From assembly GCA_947503395.1 (NCBI GenBank), contig CANNDP010000010.1:1-21091 (forward strand): a stretch of 21,091 bases of DNA, written 5' to 3'. A program made the translations under genes and the position numbers. Shown here piece by piece: positions 13,911 through 21,091 of the stretch. The stretch comes from Actinomycetota bacterium. Lineage in GTDB: Bacteria > Actinomycetota > Actinomycetes > Nanopelagicales > Nanopelagicaceae. The notes beneath the pieces were generated by a model. That model was not told the origin of the DNA. It made no database searches and saw nothing but the letters and a program-made list of their open reading frames with translations. The stretch's first letter is position 1. The number at the start of each line of letters is the position of its first letter.

Positions 13911-14828
13911 ATGGCAAAAAGTGCTACAGAGATATCTCGCTTGAACGCTAAATCGACATTTTCAAAAGCTGATTCTGAAATTGTTACATCATCATCAGTA
14001 TTAGGAAAGCCTGCTAAGGATTTTCCTTATCCAACGCCATTAACAGAACATGGCAATGCCAAGATAATTTCAGTTGTTAATCAAAAAGGTGGCGTTGGTA
14101 AAACCACAACAACAATTAATCTCGGAGCAGCTTTTGCAGAACTTGGAAGACGAGTTCTATTAATTGATTTTGATCCACAGCACTCACTTTCCATTGGGCT
14201 CAATGTTTCAACCAGAGATATCGAAGGATCCGTCTATAACCTACTAATGGACGAATCAACACAGGTATCAGATTTCCTTCTAAAAACCAGCGTTCCTGGC
14301 ATGGATATGATCCCAGCCCATGAGGATTTATCTGGCGCTGAAGGTGGCTTGGTAAATGTCATTGCTCGCGAAAAGATTTTAAAGCGCGTTCTTTCTACTG
14401 TTACCGACTTTTATGATGTCATTCTCATTGATTGCCAGCCATCTCTTGGCCTTCTAACTGTTAATGCTCTTACTGCATCTCACTGGGTTCTAGTGCCCCT
14501 TGAATGTGAGTATTTTGCGCTTAGAGGCGTGGCTCTCCTTGATGACATAATCAAGAAAGTAAAGGCCAATACCAATCCTGATATCGAGCTTCTAGGAATC
14601 TTGCCAACTATGTTTGATAGAAAAACTGTCCATAGCCGCGAGGTTTTGGAGCGAATCAGTGAAGCCTTCCCAGCTCACGTTTTTGACACCACGATTGCTA
14701 GAACTGTTAGATTTCCAGAGACAACTGTTGCTGGAGAGCCAATCACTTCATATGCCAGCTCCTCCGTTGGAGCTGCTTCTTATCGCAGACTTGCAAGAGA
14801 AATAATTGCCAATGGAGGGGTTCGATGA
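13911..14828 (+). CDS. parA: Chromosomal ParA/Soj-family ATPase
   Basis: This is a 305-residue deviant-Walker ATPase of the ParA/MinD superfamily. The Walker A motif is NQKGGVGKTT at about 57-66, with the signature Lys59 and catalytic Lys64. It is followed by LLIDFDPQHSLSIGL and the Walker B region DVILIDCQPSLGLL. A ~50-residue N-terminal extension ends in FPYPTPLTEHGNAKII, as in the actinobacterial Rv1708 group beside scpAB rather than the oriC-linked ParA. The ATG at 13911 has no Shine-Dalgarno and is 6 nt after a -10-like TAAAGT. The next gene overlaps it by 4 nt and encodes a likely DNA-binding partner. Here the pair is divergent from scpA, while in M. tuberculosis the parA-like gene runs with scpA. 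A chromosome-segregation role is inferred. Confidence 0.92.
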   Translation: MAKSATEISRLNAKSTFSKADSEIVTSSSVLGKPAKDFPYPTPLTEHGNAKIISVVNQKGGVGKTTTTINLGAAFAELGRRVLLIDFDPQHSLSIGLNVSTRDIEGSVYNLLMDESTQVSDFLLKTSVPGMDMIPAHEDLSGAEGGLVNVIAREKILKRVLSTVTDFYDVILIDCQPSLGLLTVNALTASHWVLVPLECEYFALRGVALLDDIIKKVKANTNPDIELLGILPTMFDRKTVHSREVLERISEAFPAHVFDTTIARTVRFPETTVAGEPITSYASSSVGAASYRRLAREIIANGGVR

Positions 14829-15241
14829 CAAGACGTATTAGTTTGCCTGGAGCAGATGAGTTATTTAGAAAGACAACTCTTAGCGCTGTTCCAGATCAAA
14901 GCGTTGAAGAAGTTGAGGTCTCTCATACCAACCGCCCAACAACTGCAACTGTTGCAAAGGCTGCTCCTAAGTCAACTGGCGTTAGACAGACTCCAAGACG
15001 TCGCGCAACTGGTTTAGATAAAGGACCATCAGGGCGTGAGAAACATGATGAGAAAATTACCGTTTATCTCTCACCTGAAGAACTCTTTGATTTGGAGCAA
15101 GCAAGACTTCACTTAAGAGGAGATCTTGGCCTTGCAGTTGATAGGGGTCGAATCGTCCGTGAATCTCTTGCAATTGTGATTGCAGATTTAGAGGCAAAAG
15201 GCGATCAATCAATTATTGCTAGAAGACTTCGAGGTAGATAG
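14825..15241 (+). CDS. Ribbon-helix-helix DNA-binding protein, probable ParA partner
   Basis: This 138-residue protein has three visible parts. A short basic N-terminus (MTRRISLPGADELFRKT) comes first. A low-complexity, Pro/Thr/Arg-rich linker fills about residues 20-75. The C-terminal domain at ~76-125 looks like a ribbon-helix-helix fold, with strand KITVYLS, helix 1 PEELFDLEQARLHLRG, then DRGRIVRESLAIVIADLE as helix 2. An Arg-rich tail ends it. The start overlaps the parA stop as ATGA and has a strong GGAGG 6 nt upstream. A ParA gene translationally coupled to an RHH protein resembles plasmid ParF-ParG pairs, where the ParG tail stimulates the ATPase. It could also autoregulate the operon. 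I know no gene name for it. Its stop is 2 nt from the xerD stop. Confidence 0.8.
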   Translation: MTRRISLPGADELFRKTTLSAVPDQSVEEVEVSHTNRPTTATVAKAAPKSTGVRQTPRRRATGLDKGPSGREKHDEKITVYLSPEELFDLEQARLHLRGDLGLAVDRGRIVRESLAIVIADLEAKGDQSIIARRLRGR

Positions 15242-15243
15242 CT

Positions 15244-16152
15244 CTACTTTGATCTTGGGTGAGCGCTTGCATAGCTCTCACGTAATTTATCGATTGTTAC
15301 CAAGGTATAGATCTGGGTTGTTGTTACCGAGGCATGTCCCAATAGTTCTTGCACCACTCTTATATCTGCTCCCCCATCGAGTAAATGGGTAGCAAAAGAA
15401 TGCCTAAAACCATGCGGAGAAATCGCTTCATCTAGGCCCGATCTCTTTGCGGCATCAATGACGATCTGCCAAGCGCTCTGGCGCGAAAGGCGAGTTCCTC
15501 TTTTTTCATTAAGAAAGAGGGCTTCTTCCTTTAGATTCTTAGCAAAGACCGGACGAGATCTCGTTAGATACTGATCCAGTGCCAATCTGGCATAACTTCC
15601 AACTGGAACTAGACGCTCCTTGCCTCCTTTGCCACGGACTCGAATAGTTATGGCCTCAACGCCTTCTTGGTTATTTTGGGAAATATCAGATCGATTTAAA
15701 GCAATAATCTCGCTCACTCTTGCTCCCGTTGCATAGAGCAGCTCCAATATCGCCTTATCTCTAATACCCGATAAATCATCGGCGCAGCTATTAATAAGTC
15801 TTGCAATCTGATCGATACTTAAAGCTTTAGGTAATCTTTTAGCGCTTCGTGGCACAAGAATCTCTTTAGCAATACTTTCAATGCCACTTTCTTTGGCTAA
15901 AAAAGCAAAAAGACTTCTCAAAGCAACGGCATTTCTTGCGATACTTGATTCGTTTAGATTGGCTTGCCTTAGAGTGTGAAGAAAGGCAGCTACATCACTT
16001 GGAGTGATACTAGAAAGTGTTTTCTGGCTTTGATTTAGATAGTTAAGAAACTTCTCTAGATCTCTTCTATAAGATGAAAGAGTATTCTTAGCTAGCCCTC
16101 GCTCTATTGCGCAGTGATTGAGGAATATTTCAATCGAGGATCTATCATCCAC
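15244..16152 (-). CDS. xerD: Tyrosine recombinase XerD
   Basis: XerD resolves chromosome dimers at dif with FtsK. The 302-residue protein has the N-terminal core-binding SAM-like domain (~1-95, with RGLAKNTLSSYRRDLEKFL) and the catalytic domain. All active-site residues are present: Arg145 (GARVSEII), Lys175 (RGKGGKERLVPVG), His247 and Arg250 (HGFRHSFATHLL), His273 (LLGHASV) and nucleophile Tyr282 (TTTQIYTLV). The GTG start at 16152 overlaps the pyrG stop by 8 nt and gives the normal N-terminus. The pyrG-xerD link matches mycobacteria (Rv1699-Rv1701), supporting a housekeeping XerD rather than a phage integrase. There is no attachment site or phage gene nearby. Confidence 0.93.
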   Translation of the reverse strand: MDDRSSIEIFLNHCAIERGLAKNTLSSYRRDLEKFLNYLNQSQKTLSSITPSDVAAFLHTLRQANLNESSIARNAVALRSLFAFLAKESGIESIAKEILVPRSAKRLPKALSIDQIARLINSCADDLSGIRDKAILELLYATGARVSEIIALNRSDISQNNQEGVEAITIRVRGKGGKERLVPVGSYARLALDQYLTRSRPVFAKNLKEEALFLNEKRGTRLSRQSAWQIVIDAAKRSGLDEAISPHGFRHSFATHLLDGGADIRVVQELLGHASVTTTQIYTLVTIDKLRESYASAHPRSK

Positions 16153-17776
16153 GTTCTAGCGCGGCCTTAATTAGGCCAGCAAAGAGTGGATGGGCTCTAG
16201 TAGGCCTTGATCTAAATTCTGGGTGAGCCTGAGTTCCAACATAAAATGGATGAACCTCTCTTGGAAGCTCAACAAATTCAACTAAATTCTCATCTGGCGA
16301 TGTTCCGCTAAAGACTAACCCTGCTTCACTTAGCTCTTTGCGATAGGAGTTATTCACTTCATAGCGATGTCTATGACGCTCTGATATTTCAGGGGCTTGA
16401 TAACAACTCTCGACAATTGATCCTTTGGTAAGAATTGCTTTGTAGAGACCAAGGCGCATCGTTCCACCCATATCAGCCTCGCCATTTACGATTTTTACCT
16501 GACTGGCCATAGTTGCAATAACTGGCGCATCAGTATCAGGATCAAATTCAGCAGAGTTAGCTCGCTTTAAACCAAGGATATTTCTAGCTATCTCGATGAC
16601 CATACATTGCAAACCTAAACAAAGGCCAAGGGCTGGGATCTTATTTTCCCTTGCATATTTAAGAGCTCCGAGCTTTCCTTCAATACCTCTTACTCCAAAG
16701 CCGCCCGGAACACAGATTGCATCTACCTCACCTAAGTTTGCTTTTGCTCCAGCTTCTGTTGCGCATTCATCACTTGCAACCCACTTAATTTCAACTCTAG
16801 CGTTATTAGCAAAGCCGCCAGCTCTTAGCGCTTCAGTAACTGAGAGATAAGCATCTGGAAGATCGACATATTTACCAACTAAAGCAACCTTTACGCTATG
16901 GGCAGGGTTATGTACTCGTTCAAGTAGTGAATCCCATTGCCCCCACTTAACTTCATGAGCCTTTAGATCAAGCCTTCTTACAATATAGGAATCAAGTCCC
17001 TCGCTATGCAGAACTTTAGGGATGTCATAAATTGATGGAGCATCAACTGCTGCAACAACTGCCTCTAAATCAACATCGCACATCAGTGAGATCTTCTTCT
17101 TAACGCCTTGCGGAATTGGTCGATCCGAGCGCAGGACAATTCCATCTGGAGATATTCCAATGGAGCGGAGAGCTTGGACTGAGTGCTGCGTTGGTTTTGT
17201 CTTTAACTCCCCTGATGGACCGATATATGGAACGAGTGAGACATGGAGATAAAAAACGTTATCTCTGCCAACTTCTTGCCGGATCTGTCTTGCTGCCTCT
17301 AAAAATGGCAGAGATTCAATATCGCCAACAGTTCCACCTACTTCAGTAATGACTAGATCTATATCAGGAGCTGCCATTTTGCGAATGCGCTCTTTAATCT
17401 CATTGGTGATATGAGGAATTACTTGAACAGTTTCGCCTAGATATTCGCCATGGCGCTCTCTTGCAATTACTCTTTGATAAATCTGACCAGTTGTGACATT
17501 GGCTGAACCATGCAGGTTGGTATCTAGAAATCTCTCATAATGGCCGATATCTAAATCGGTCTCTGCTCCATCATCGGTAACAAATACTTCACCATGCTGG
17601 AAAGGATTCATTGTGCCTGGATCAACATTGATGTAGGGATCAAGCTTTTGCATTGTGACTCTAAGGCCGCGGGCTACAAGCAGGCGTCCTAAACTAGATG
17701 CGGTAAGGCCTTTACCAAGACTTGAGGCGACTCCGCCGGTGACAAAGAGATGTTTGGTCACATGAGGGGCGGTCAT
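16145..17776 (-). CDS. pyrG: CTP synthase
   Basis: PyrG makes CTP from UTP, glutamine and ATP. In 543 residues the N-terminal synthetase domain opens with KHLFVTGGVASSLGKGLTAS (P-loop near 14-23) and continues with QKLDPYINVDPGTMNPFQHG. The C-terminal class I glutamine amidotransferase domain has VPGGFGVRG, the nucleophile Cys in ALGLCLGLQCMV, and the His-x-Glu in GTQAHPEFRSR. I choose the ATG at 17776; an in-frame TTG at 17785 adds three residues only. No Shine-Dalgarno is visible. TAAGTT lies 8 nt upstream, directly after the recN stop. Its product, CTP, also feeds CDP-diacylglycerol synthesis upstream of PgsA. Confidence 0.97.
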   Translation of the reverse strand: MTAPHVTKHLFVTGGVASSLGKGLTASSLGRLLVARGLRVTMQKLDPYINVDPGTMNPFQHGEVFVTDDGAETDLDIGHYERFLDTNLHGSANVTTGQIYQRVIARERHGEYLGETVQVIPHITNEIKERIRKMAAPDIDLVITEVGGTVGDIESLPFLEAARQIRQEVGRDNVFYLHVSLVPYIGPSGELKTKPTQHSVQALRSIGISPDGIVLRSDRPIPQGVKKKISLMCDVDLEAVVAAVDAPSIYDIPKVLHSEGLDSYIVRRLDLKAHEVKWGQWDSLLERVHNPAHSVKVALVGKYVDLPDAYLSVTEALRAGGFANNARVEIKWVASDECATEAGAKANLGEVDAICVPGGFGVRGIEGKLGALKYARENKIPALGLCLGLQCMVIEIARNILGLKRANSAEFDPDTDAPVIATMASQVKIVNGEADMGGTMRLGLYKAILTKGSIVESCYQAPEISERHRHRYEVNNSYRKELSEAGLVFSGTSPDENLVEFVELPREVHPFYVGTQAHPEFRSRPTRAHPLFAGLIKAALERG

Positions 17777-17784
17777 GGAAGGCA

Positions 17785-17790
17785 AACTTA
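17785..17790 (-). promoter_or_regulatory. Possible -10 element before pyrG
   Basis: TAAGTT on the minus strand sits between the recN stop and the pyrG ATG, 8 nt before the start, in a 14-nt gap with no Shine-Dalgarno. It matches the spacing seen before gcvP, parA and aroH, but no -35 is evident inside recN. Confidence 0.22.
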
Positions 17791-19554
17791 TCAGCCAACA
17801 TCGCTGAAGCGTAAATTGAGCAGCTCCCGAGCGTGATCTTGGGCGTGTTCTGATTCTTCAATGCCAGAGAGCATTCGAGCTATCTCAATCTCGCGCTCTT
17901 GATCACTTAAGGATTTGATTGAAGTAGATGACAGAAGACCGTTGCTATCTTTCTCAACCAAGATGTGATTATCGGCCCAGAGCGCAACCTGAGGCAGATG
18001 GGTAACCACAATTACTTGTGAATTCATAGCAAGCTTTCTTAGCCTCTTTCCCACTTCAAGTGCTGCTTTACCACCAACACCAGCATCAACTTCATCAAAG
18101 ACATATGTGCCAAGTGGATAAGAGCCAGCTAGAACAACTTCAAGTGCCAACATCAAACGCGATAGCTCTCCTCCACTTGCAGCCTTTGATACTGCAAGAA
18201 GCTCCCCGCCGCTATGAGCGGTAAATAGCATGAAAACTTCATCTAGCCCAAAGGGTGAGAAATGATCATCACTATTTCCATCTTTACTTTCAACTCTTAC
18301 TTCAAAAACTGCCTTAGCCATAGCAAGTTCAACTAACTCTTTAGTAACAGATGAGGAGAGCTTCTTGGCTGATTGCACTCTAAGTGCACTCAAACTTGTT
18401 GCTACTTCTAAAAGCTTTGCTCGTAATCCCTCCAGCTCTCTGCCCATTTCAGCTAAACGATCATCTCCCCCACTTAAATCCTTTATTCGATTCTTTGCTC
18501 CCTCTGCTTTATCCATTGCCTCAGCTAGCGCCTCGTTCTTATCACCTGATTTTCCATACTTTTTGGCAAAAGAGCTCAAGGCAGCTCTACGTGATTGCGC
18601 CAACTCCAGCGCTTGGGGATCTGCAGAAAGTGAATCTAAATACCTATCAAGATCTGATGCTGCATCAATCAAATCAAAGAGTTTCTCTGAAATGGCATCT
18701 GCAATTTGGTCTAATTGAGCATCTCGACCTTTGGCGCCGGTTAGAGATTTCTTAGCGCTATGCAATGAATTTAGAGCTCCCGTTTCTTCATCTGAAAGTG
18801 CTTGTTGGGCACCAAGTGAGGCAATTCTTAAATCCTCCACGCTTTCAAGCTTTGAAATCTGAGCTTCTAGCTGGGATAGCTCGGCGCCTTGCGGTTTTAA
18901 TTTGGCAAAATCATTTACGAGCTCTTCAAGTGATTTGATCTCGCTATCTCTATCACCTAGAGCTTTCTTTAGTTCTGCTATCTCTTTGCGTAGCACTTGG
19001 TAGTTCTTCAACGCTTCTTGATAAGCAAGAAGAGCTGTAAAAAGTCCTTGACCTGCAAAGATATCTAGAATCTCCCGCTGCTTATTTGCTTTTGTGAGTA
19101 CTAAATTTGCATGTTGTCCATGAATTTCAATTAGTTGGTCTGCGAATGAAATTAAGGTACTAGCCGTTGTAGCAGAGCCTGATAGTTGAGCTTTTGATTT
19201 TCCATCTCTACCCAAATGTCTTGAAAGAAGGATTGATGACTCTTCAATCTCAGGCTCATGTTCTTGAATGAGTATCTTTAACTCTTGATTGATTTTCTCT
19301 GGCAATCTAAAGCGTCCACTTACCACTGCTCTCTCCTGACCTTGTCTGATGTAATCAGCATCAGCCTTCTGTCCTAGGATCAAGGAGAGGGCATTTAGAA
19401 GCATAGTTTTACCAGCACCAGTTTCGCCGGTAATTACATTAAGGCCCTCTTTGAACTCAATCGTTGCGCTATCAATTAGCCCAAGTGAGCGGATATTGAT
19501 TTCTTCTAAGAGTGAGCCTTTACGCTCGCCCTTTTTACTCACCGCGCCAGCCAT
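17791..19554 (-). CDS. recN: DNA repair protein RecN
   Basis: RecN is an SMC-like ATPase that acts in double-strand break repair. The 587-residue protein has Walker A GETGAGKT at 43-50, with EEINIRSLGLIDSATIEF before it. A long helical, coiled-coil middle is rich in Glu, Lys, Ala and Leu. The ABC signature is AASGGELSRLMLALEVV, and Walker B is TYVFDEVDAGVGGKA. VIVVTHLPQVA follows. The start is uncertain: the ATG at 19554 overlaps nadK by 20 nt, a GTG at 19542 overlaps by 8 nt, and a longer frame to 19608 would overlap by 74 nt with no conserved residues. I take the ATG, with low confidence between the first two. Order tlyA-nadK-recN matches Rv1694-Rv1696. Confidence 0.94.
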   Translation of the reverse strand: MAGAVSKKGERKGSLLEEINIRSLGLIDSATIEFKEGLNVITGETGAGKTMLLNALSLILGQKADADYIRQGQERAVVSGRFRLPEKINQELKILIQEHEPEIEESSILLSRHLGRDGKSKAQLSGSATTASTLISFADQLIEIHGQHANLVLTKANKQREILDIFAGQGLFTALLAYQEALKNYQVLRKEIAELKKALGDRDSEIKSLEELVNDFAKLKPQGAELSQLEAQISKLESVEDLRIASLGAQQALSDEETGALNSLHSAKKSLTGAKGRDAQLDQIADAISEKLFDLIDAASDLDRYLDSLSADPQALELAQSRRAALSSFAKKYGKSGDKNEALAEAMDKAEGAKNRIKDLSGGDDRLAEMGRELEGLRAKLLEVATSLSALRVQSAKKLSSSVTKELVELAMAKAVFEVRVESKDGNSDDHFSPFGLDEVFMLFTAHSGGELLAVSKAASGGELSRLMLALEVVLAGSYPLGTYVFDEVDAGVGGKAALEVGKRLRKLAMNSQVIVVTHLPQVALWADNHILVEKDSNGLLSSTSIKSLSDQEREIEIARMLSGIEESEHAQDHARELLNLRFSDVG

Positions 19555-20404
19555 CAACCGGTAATTTAAATTTGGCAACAAGGCGATCAGTAAATGGCGC
19601 TGCATCAATATGGGCTAGGTTTATATAGCTTTTATCGGAGGTTAGAACGACGCGATCCTTTTCTTTCAAGGCAAACTTGCGAAGACCATCTGCTGATAAA
19701 ACGCCCTCATCACTTTCAACATCGATGGCAATTTCTGAATCTGCGCCAATAACCATTGGATCTGAGAAGAGCGCATGAGCGGCAAGTGGCAGAAGAACTA
19801 GGGCTTCAACTTCTGGCCAAACAACTGGACCGCCTGCGCTAAAGGCATAAGCTGTTGATCCTGTTGGCGTTGCACAGATAACTGCGTCGCAGCCCCATCT
19901 TGAAAGTGGTCTGTGATCAACTTGAACAAAGAGCTCAATCATCGCCTCAGTACTTCGCTCAACTGTTACCTCATTTAGCGCCCAGCCTTTAGTAACTAAC
20001 TCATCGCCTCTAAATACTTGATATGCCAGCGTCATACGCTTTTCAGTCTTATATTTCTTATCTCTAATGGCCGAGATAATTTCTGTCTGACTTGGTTTGC
20101 CAATCTCTGCCAGAAAACCAACATGTCCTAGATTGATTCCTAGCACTGGAATGTTAGAGCCGTGTATTTGTTCCGCCCCACGCAAAATAGTTCCATCGCC
20201 ACCAAGAACTAGTACCAACTCAATCTCGCTATATCGCTGTCTTACTTGCTCGCTTGCAACTTGAGTGACGCCAGAAATTCCAGTATCCGCACTTGAGATA
20301 AAGCTAAAACCTTCTGCGCTAAGAGTTTTAACAATAGATCCCGCAAGCTCTTTTGCTTGAGGGCGAGTTGGATGAAGGACAAGTAGAACTTCACGCTTTG
20401 TCAT
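19535..20404 (-). CDS. nadK: NAD kinase
   Basis: NadK phosphorylates NAD to NADP. In 289 residues the substrate motif GGDGT is at 68-72 (LVLGGDGTILRGAE). GINLGHVGFLAE, the NE motif in WALNEVTVERSTEA, and the glycine-rich CATPTGSTAYAFSAGGPVV follow. The ATG at 20404 directly abuts the tlyA TAG stop, and its AAAGGA ribosome site lies inside tlyA. It overlaps the start of recN. The compact tlyA-nadK-recN operon is typical of actinobacteria and many Firmicutes. Confidence 0.97.
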   Translation of the reverse strand: MTKREVLLVLHPTRPQAKELAGSIVKTLSAEGFSFISSADTGISGVTQVASEQVRQRYSEIELVLVLGGDGTILRGAEQIHGSNIPVLGINLGHVGFLAEIGKPSQTEIISAIRDKKYKTEKRMTLAYQVFRGDELVTKGWALNEVTVERSTEAMIELFVQVDHRPLSRWGCDAVICATPTGSTAYAFSAGGPVVWPEVEALVLLPLAAHALFSDPMVIGADSEIAIDVESDEGVLSADGLRKFALKEKDRVVLTSDKSYINLAHIDAAPFTDRLVAKFKLPVDGWRGE

Positions 20405-21091
20405 CTACTGCGGTCCTTTCGCTATCGCCAGATCTAATTCTTTATCTGAAATCATCTCTGCTCCAGATTTAAGCCAGAGAAAATATTCAACATTTCCAGA
20501 AGGTCCTGGAAGGCAGCTGGCCACTACTCCAACGGTACCCAACCCTGCATCAAAGGCGCTCCTTGCAATATCCCTAACTGCAGCTTTTCTAAGCTCTGGA
20601 TCTCGCACAACTCCCCCATCTGTCAATCGCTCTCGCCCAACTTCAAATTGAGGCTTAACCATAAGGAGAAAATCTGCTTCGCTCTTGCTCACCGAAGCTA
20701 GAGCGGGGATAACTAGGGCTAGTGAAATAAAGGAGAGATCAGCGACCACTAAATCAACGCTCTCTTTGATGATCTCGCTACTTAGAGTGCGCACATTGGT
20801 GCGATCATGTATCTCAACTCTTGGATCGCTTTGAAGCTCCCAAGCTAGCTGTCCATATCCGACATCAACAGCGATGACCTTTGCTGCCCCCCTCTTAAGT
20901 AAGACATCGGTAAATCCACCCGTTGATGCTCCAGCATCAAGAGCGGTAACCCCGCTAACTCTTATCTCTTTAAAGGCATCAAGTGCTCCAGCTAATTTAT
21001 ACCCACCTCTTGAGACATAATCATCTCTCTTGCCGGCAAGAGTTATAGAGGTCTCCGGATCGACCTGCGTTGCTGGCTTTGTAGCTGGAAT
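20405..21091 (-). CDS. tlyA: TlyA-family rRNA 2'-O-methyltransferase (start outside window)
   Basis: TlyA methylates rRNA (C1409 of 16S and C1920 of 23S in mycobacteria) and is needed there for capreomycin sensitivity. The frame is open to the window edge, so the N-terminal S4 domain is missing; 228 residues are visible. The FtsJ-like domain includes DYVSRGGYKLAGAL, the SAM-binding ALDAGASTGGFTDVLL, VIAVDVGYGQLAW, VADLSFISLALVIPAL and LLMVKPQFEVGRE. The Lys-Asp-Lys-Glu-type catalytic residues can be placed in these stretches. The first internal GTG (20794) is not the start, because conserved motifs continue upstream of it. It is the first visible gene of the tlyA-nadK-recN-pyrG-xerD run. Confidence 0.94.
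   Translation of the reverse strand: MPATKPATQVDPETSITLAGKRDDYVSRGGYKLAGALDAFKEIRVSGVTALDAGASTGGFTDVLLKRGAAKVIAVDVGYGQLAWELQSDPRVEIHDRTNVRTLSSEIIKESVDLVVADLSFISLALVIPALASVSKSEADFLLMVKPQFEVGRERLTDGGVVRDPELRKAAVRDIARSAFDAGLGTVGVVASCLPGPSGNVEYFLWLKSGAEMISDKELDLAIAKGPQ

Noticed and set aside
15244..16152. Tyrosine recombinase as evidence for a prophage or integrative element
   Set aside because: Gene order pyrG-xerD, full XerD length and the absence of attachment repeats or phage genes fit the housekeeping XerD.
18365..18755. Two plus-strand open frames inside recN
   Set aside because: They run antisense to the coiled-coil part of recN and reflect its repetitive composition.

Overview
The window is 21 kb of bacterial chromosome, almost fully coding, with AT-leaning base composition. 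It appears to come from a small-genome, low-GC member of the Actinomycetota. Three markers point there: a GarA-type FHA protein next to an FtsR-type MerR regulator, a bifunctional nuclease and gcvP/gcvH; a ParA with a long N-terminal extension next to scpAB; and a tlyA-nadK-recN-pyrG-xerD block. The same genes cluster in Mycobacterium tuberculosis (Rv1694-Rv1713 and Rv1822-Rv1832). Compact spacing, missing intervening genes and the base composition suggest a streamlined freshwater acI/Nanopelagicales-like organism. That placement is inference.

Layout from left to right. Positions 1-1302 (+) hold the 3' part of lnt, convergent with gcvP. From about 1324 to 13848 nearly everything is on the minus strand. 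In transcription order this is scpA-scpB-rluB, a 282-nt AT-rich gap, aroH-tyrA-cmk/der (one fused protein)-tRNA-Pro(GGG)-pgsA-gcvH, a 90-nt leader region, garA-ftsR-bfn-membrane protein, a 108-nt gap, and merR-gcvP. A plus-strand pair, parA plus a small ribbon-helix-helix (RHH) protein (13911-15241), sits as an inverted island, divergent from scpA and convergent with xerD. The rest (15244-21091, minus) is tlyA (5' end outside the window)-nadK-recN-pyrG-xerD.

Functionally the window joins chromosome maintenance (ScpAB, ParA/RHH, XerD, RecN), translation and ribosome biogenesis (Der, RluB-type synthase, TlyA, tRNA-Pro), nucleotide and cofactor supply (Cmk, PyrG, NadK), tyrosine biosynthesis (AroH, TyrA), envelope lipid and lipoprotein steps (PgsA-like, Lnt), and the glycine cleavage system (GcvP, GcvH) with its actinobacterial regulatory neighbours. 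Most genes overlap by 1-8 nt or carry a Shine-Dalgarno sequence inside the upstream gene. Several operon-leading genes instead have a TANNNT -10-like hexamer 6-9 nt before the start codon, which suggests leaderless or nearly leaderless transcripts.

No mobile element, CRISPR array or obvious defence system is visible. The most unusual items are a perfect TATCGCGATA palindrome centred between scpA and parA with an RHH gene nearby, five TRTCGAY boxes in the only large non-coding gap, and a pgsA start codon one nucleotide after the end of a tRNA.
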